Shown here: piece after piece, positions 60,994 through 64,000 of the stretch
Layout: every line of letters begins with the position of its first letter
Numbering within the stretch: the first letter of the stretch is position 1
NCBI RefSeq assembly: GCF_022539505.1
Contig: NC_061510.1
Coordinates: 226,446,043-226,510,042 of the forward strand
Direction of reading: 5' to 3'
Length of the DNA stretch: 64,000 nt
From: Lolium rigidum
Taxonomy: Eukaryota > Streptophyta > Magnoliopsida > Poales > Poaceae
Program-made: the position numbers and the translations under genes
Notes under the pieces: model-generated
Told to the model about the DNA's origin: nothing
The model's database searches: none
Seen by the model: the letters and a program-made list of their open reading frames with translations, nothing else

Positions 60994-63900
60994 TGTCAAC
61001 ACCCGGATTTTTAAGTCCAGATGCCTATTATGTCATTCATCGCAATCCCGGGATAATGTTGTTGCGAGGCATAATAGTCGAATATCACGATCATTATTTA
61101 TTACAAGCCATAATGTCTTACAATCTTGAATCACATGATTCATATTACACAAATAGTTGATCTCACAATCAACAACATACATAAGTTCATACATAGCGGA
61201 AGCGTAATAGTAACGGGACTCTCTAGTCCACGAGGCCAACATTTGACGTCGAAACCCCTAGTTGTCGTAGGCGTCCTGCTGGTCATCCTCGTGATAGTTC
61301 TGTTCCTCCTCGTACTCTGGCCATTTGAATAGCCAGGGACAAAGCCGTAAGTACTTCAAGTACTTGCAAACTAATACTATTGTAAAGTGCCCATTAAAGA
61401 AACTAAGCTCTATTTTAACTTGCATCAGCCATATTTTAGTTCACAAGCTTAGATCATGTACTAACTAACTTAAGTGGGAACATTAGTGTCATTCCCACCT
61501 CATTTGTTCACATACCCAAAGAGTCACCAAGTCACCATTCACATTTACTAAAGCTTTCAAAAATCGACACCGGAAAGCTGTATGGCCTTTCCAACCGTCC
61601 GTAACCGTGGACGCGGCTATTCGAATAGGTTTACACTCTGCGAGAGGTTGCACACTTGTGCCACAACATTTGATTTCATCCGTCGGAATAACTCCGAGTC
61701 ACCGTAACACGATACGCGGATCATCAACCATAACCTTTCACTTACACATCCTAGTATGAGCACCTCTCCCCATGAGCTTGGCCTCCCGGTGAAAACCAAG
61801 CTGTTAACTCGGGAGCCGCACGGGGCTTGGCCGTACAATTTCACCTCAATTCACATCCTTTCTTAACAACGGAGGCAGCCTCGGCATAACCCCTATGATG
61901 TGTGTTCGGAGGGAACTCATACTAAAATCTATAAACTTCCAGTTAAGCCCTACCCATAATCAGGTATTGTGGGGGTACTCGAAAATTGGAAAGGTATCGC
62001 ATTCAAACCAATATCAGGTTTTTATCAAAAATCACCATCTTCTCTTGTTCACCTCCAAACCAAACTCTTCAATGGAATGCTTCATCATCCCAAGGTTTCA
62101 AATTCAACCATTCACATGCTCCCATCTAATGTAGTCAAATTTTAGTACTTTAGCACTAGCACTAATCATGAGGGGTGCTACTTTGCTTTGCTATCTCTAC
62201 TCATCTAGTAATCTTGTTCTCTATCCCAATTTTAACTCCTCTTTGGAAAACACAACAAGTAGAACTTGTATGGTGTACACATAAGATAGGCTTGTATAAG
62301 GGAAAGTAAGTATCATGGTGCCTTGCTCAAGGTGAGCTTTGCACTTTGCAAGAGTATTATCTTGCCTTGGTAGTTCTCTAGGTTTTCTCCTTCTTCTTCA
62401 GGGTAGAATTCTCCTTCCTCTTGGTAATCTCCGGTGCTAGCGTCTAAATTTAGAATACGAAGTATAATCACCAAACAAGCTCAAAGGCTATACTAAACAC
62501 ATCATTACTTCACACAAACTATACTAAGCACACACATAAAATAAGTAAGTGTATTGGTGGGTGACTTGAGGAAAATGCTTTCCTCTTATTCATATGTGAT
62601 AAGTAATGTTCATATAGTGTTTGGGGAATAAATTCCTCTCATTGAAATCTTCTTAAGATTTAATTTCTCAATAGCAATACATGAATGCTATGTTGACCCA
62701 AGTCAACCATTCATCATCATTATTGAAGAAAATGATTTAAATGAGGTAGACCACCTCATACTATTTAAATCACACTACATTTGATTTAAATCTCAAGTAA
62801 TTCATATAAGAGAGTTTGAAACCAGGGGTCCAAACATCCCATGAATTCATGTGGGACAAGTTTAAATGAAGTATACAACTTCACAAGGTTTACTTTAATA
62901 GTTTTGGATAATATCAACTAGTTAAACTAGTCAAATGATCCATTAATTAAACTAGGGCATGATCATGCAAAGTGACCACACCATTTTCTTGCAGAAACAA
63001 TTAGTGTAAGTCAAATGTGAGCTACTAGAGTTGGAATTAACTTAATATCTATCTTGGTTGATTTTTAATAATTATTTGAATAAGTAAAAGTCCCTGTCTG
63101 GTTATTTTTATCACATTTATTCTACCAAGAATCTGACCATGGGGCCAGTGGCATTGGTTAGATCTTTTTCTTAGCTTTCCAACAACATAAAATTCATCAA
63201 ATTTGGTTTAGCCAATTTCAATCTATTGAATTTCTAAGTTGGAACCAGTATTGAAATTAAATGGATTTGGATAAATCGGATTTGAATTACTGGGCTACGC
63301 GGGAAAGCTAAGTGGGCCGAAACGTTTAAAAACGGCCCAAGGCCAGCCCACCACGCATCTGTGCACGCGCGGGCCGCCTGACAGTGGGCTCCACCCGTCA
63401 GCGACTCATAATAGCCGAAACGGTATGTTTTAACGTGGATCGTTGGATTAGAATGAGATCGGACGGCACCGGGCCATCGTCGTCTCCGGCGAGATGGGTT
63501 CACCGGCACGGCGGCGGTAGGGGTCGGAGGCTCACCGTGGCTCCGGCTAGGGTTGGGCAATGTGCTCGACGAGGTTGTGGACGCGACGGCGAAGCAGCCT
63601 GTAGCAGCGGCGTCGTCAGGGGCGGCCTCCTTCTCCGGCGATTGCTGCGGGGCTTCCGCGGCAGTGAGGCGTCGATTGGGCGGCGGCGGTGGCTAATCGA
63701 TCATGGCGAGGTGCTGGGGAGGTCGAGGAAGAAGAGGGGAAGCTGGTGGTGTGCTTGGATCATCAAGAGGAGGTCTCCTTTTATAGGGCGTGAGGGGTGC
63801 CGTGGGTGCTGCGGCAAGTCGACAAGGGCGCGGCGTCTCCGGTGAGCTAGGGGGCTAAGCGACGACGGGGTCGTGTTCACCACGTCAAGGCGGTACTGCG

Positions 63901-64000
63901 AGCGTCAACGGCGCGGCAAATGGGGGCGTACGACGGTCGGGCGCGTCCGTGTACTGCCGCGGCCGTGGCGGAAGGAAGCTTCCTCTCCGGCGGCGGTAGA
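60994..64000 (-). repeat. G5 5' LTR (partial, 3,007 bp visible)
   Basis: Matches 51076-54070. About 1.07 kb should continue beyond the window, followed by CTACT and the 5' part of G4 gag. Confidence 0.9.

Larger units (their letters stand above)
51076..64000 (-). mobile_element. G5: Tekay/Del-type chromovirus (Gypsy), right LTR truncated by the window
   Basis: LTRs 51076-55150 (4,075 bp) and 60994 to beyond 64000; interior 55151-60993. Tips TGTAACATCC...GGTGTTGACA in minus orientation. Purine tract and primer site are both present. Gene order gag, protease, RT, RNase H, integrase, chromodomain defines Gypsy/chromovirus. Expected target duplication CTACT (51071-51075). In the first 460 bases the LTRs differ at about 7 sites. 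All genes carry frameshifts. Confidence 0.9.

Overview
This window looks like a large-genome grass, most likely a Triticeae or close Pooideae relative. That judgement rests on remembered repeat families (Gypsy LTRs opening TGATACGTC, a SIRE/Maximus-type Copia, a Tekay chromovirus) and on a gene-poor, nested LTR-retrotransposon layout; no marker gene confirms the species. I find one host gene that reads intact. Nearly everything else is transposable element.

Left part (1-12.7 kb): a minus-strand non-autonomous Gypsy element (G1, 1-5809) is inserted into the first codons of a Copia remnant (5810-6540). Then come a decayed LINE fragment, an intact five-exon short-chain dehydrogenase gene of the tropinone-reductase-like group (7807-10112, minus) carrying a Mutator-type element in its last intron, and a LINE 3' fragment that runs into a second retroelement-like reading frame (10795-12690).

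Right part (12.7-64 kb): one nest at least five levels deep and still open at the right edge. A minus Gypsy (E3) is cut in its 5' LTR by a plus SIRE-like Copia at 15550. That Copia is cut in its protease region by a minus Gypsy (G3) at 19969. The 3' LTR of G3 is split twice: by a non-coding element with 3.8-kb LTRs and a 0.7-kb interior (20079-28375, target duplication GAGTC), and by a plus Gypsy (G2, 29500-44255, target duplication CCCAC). G2 holds an extra LTR, a 100-N gap and a Copia. The interior of G3 is cut at 45177 by a minus Gypsy (G4) with gag and protease only. The gag of G4 is cut at 51076 by a minus Tekay-type chromovirus (G5) that runs off the window.

How they relate: G1, G2 and E3 carry no recognisable gag-pol but keep family-specific reading frames next to a tRNA-Asp primer site, so they presumably depend on proteins supplied by other elements. 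G4 offers gag and protease. G5 and the two Copia elements carry pol, but each shows frameshifts. The strongest candidate for something undescribed is a C-terminal module with a predicted membrane segment, shared by two otherwise different reading frames in these non-autonomous elements. All family names come from memory of sequence patterns, without any search.
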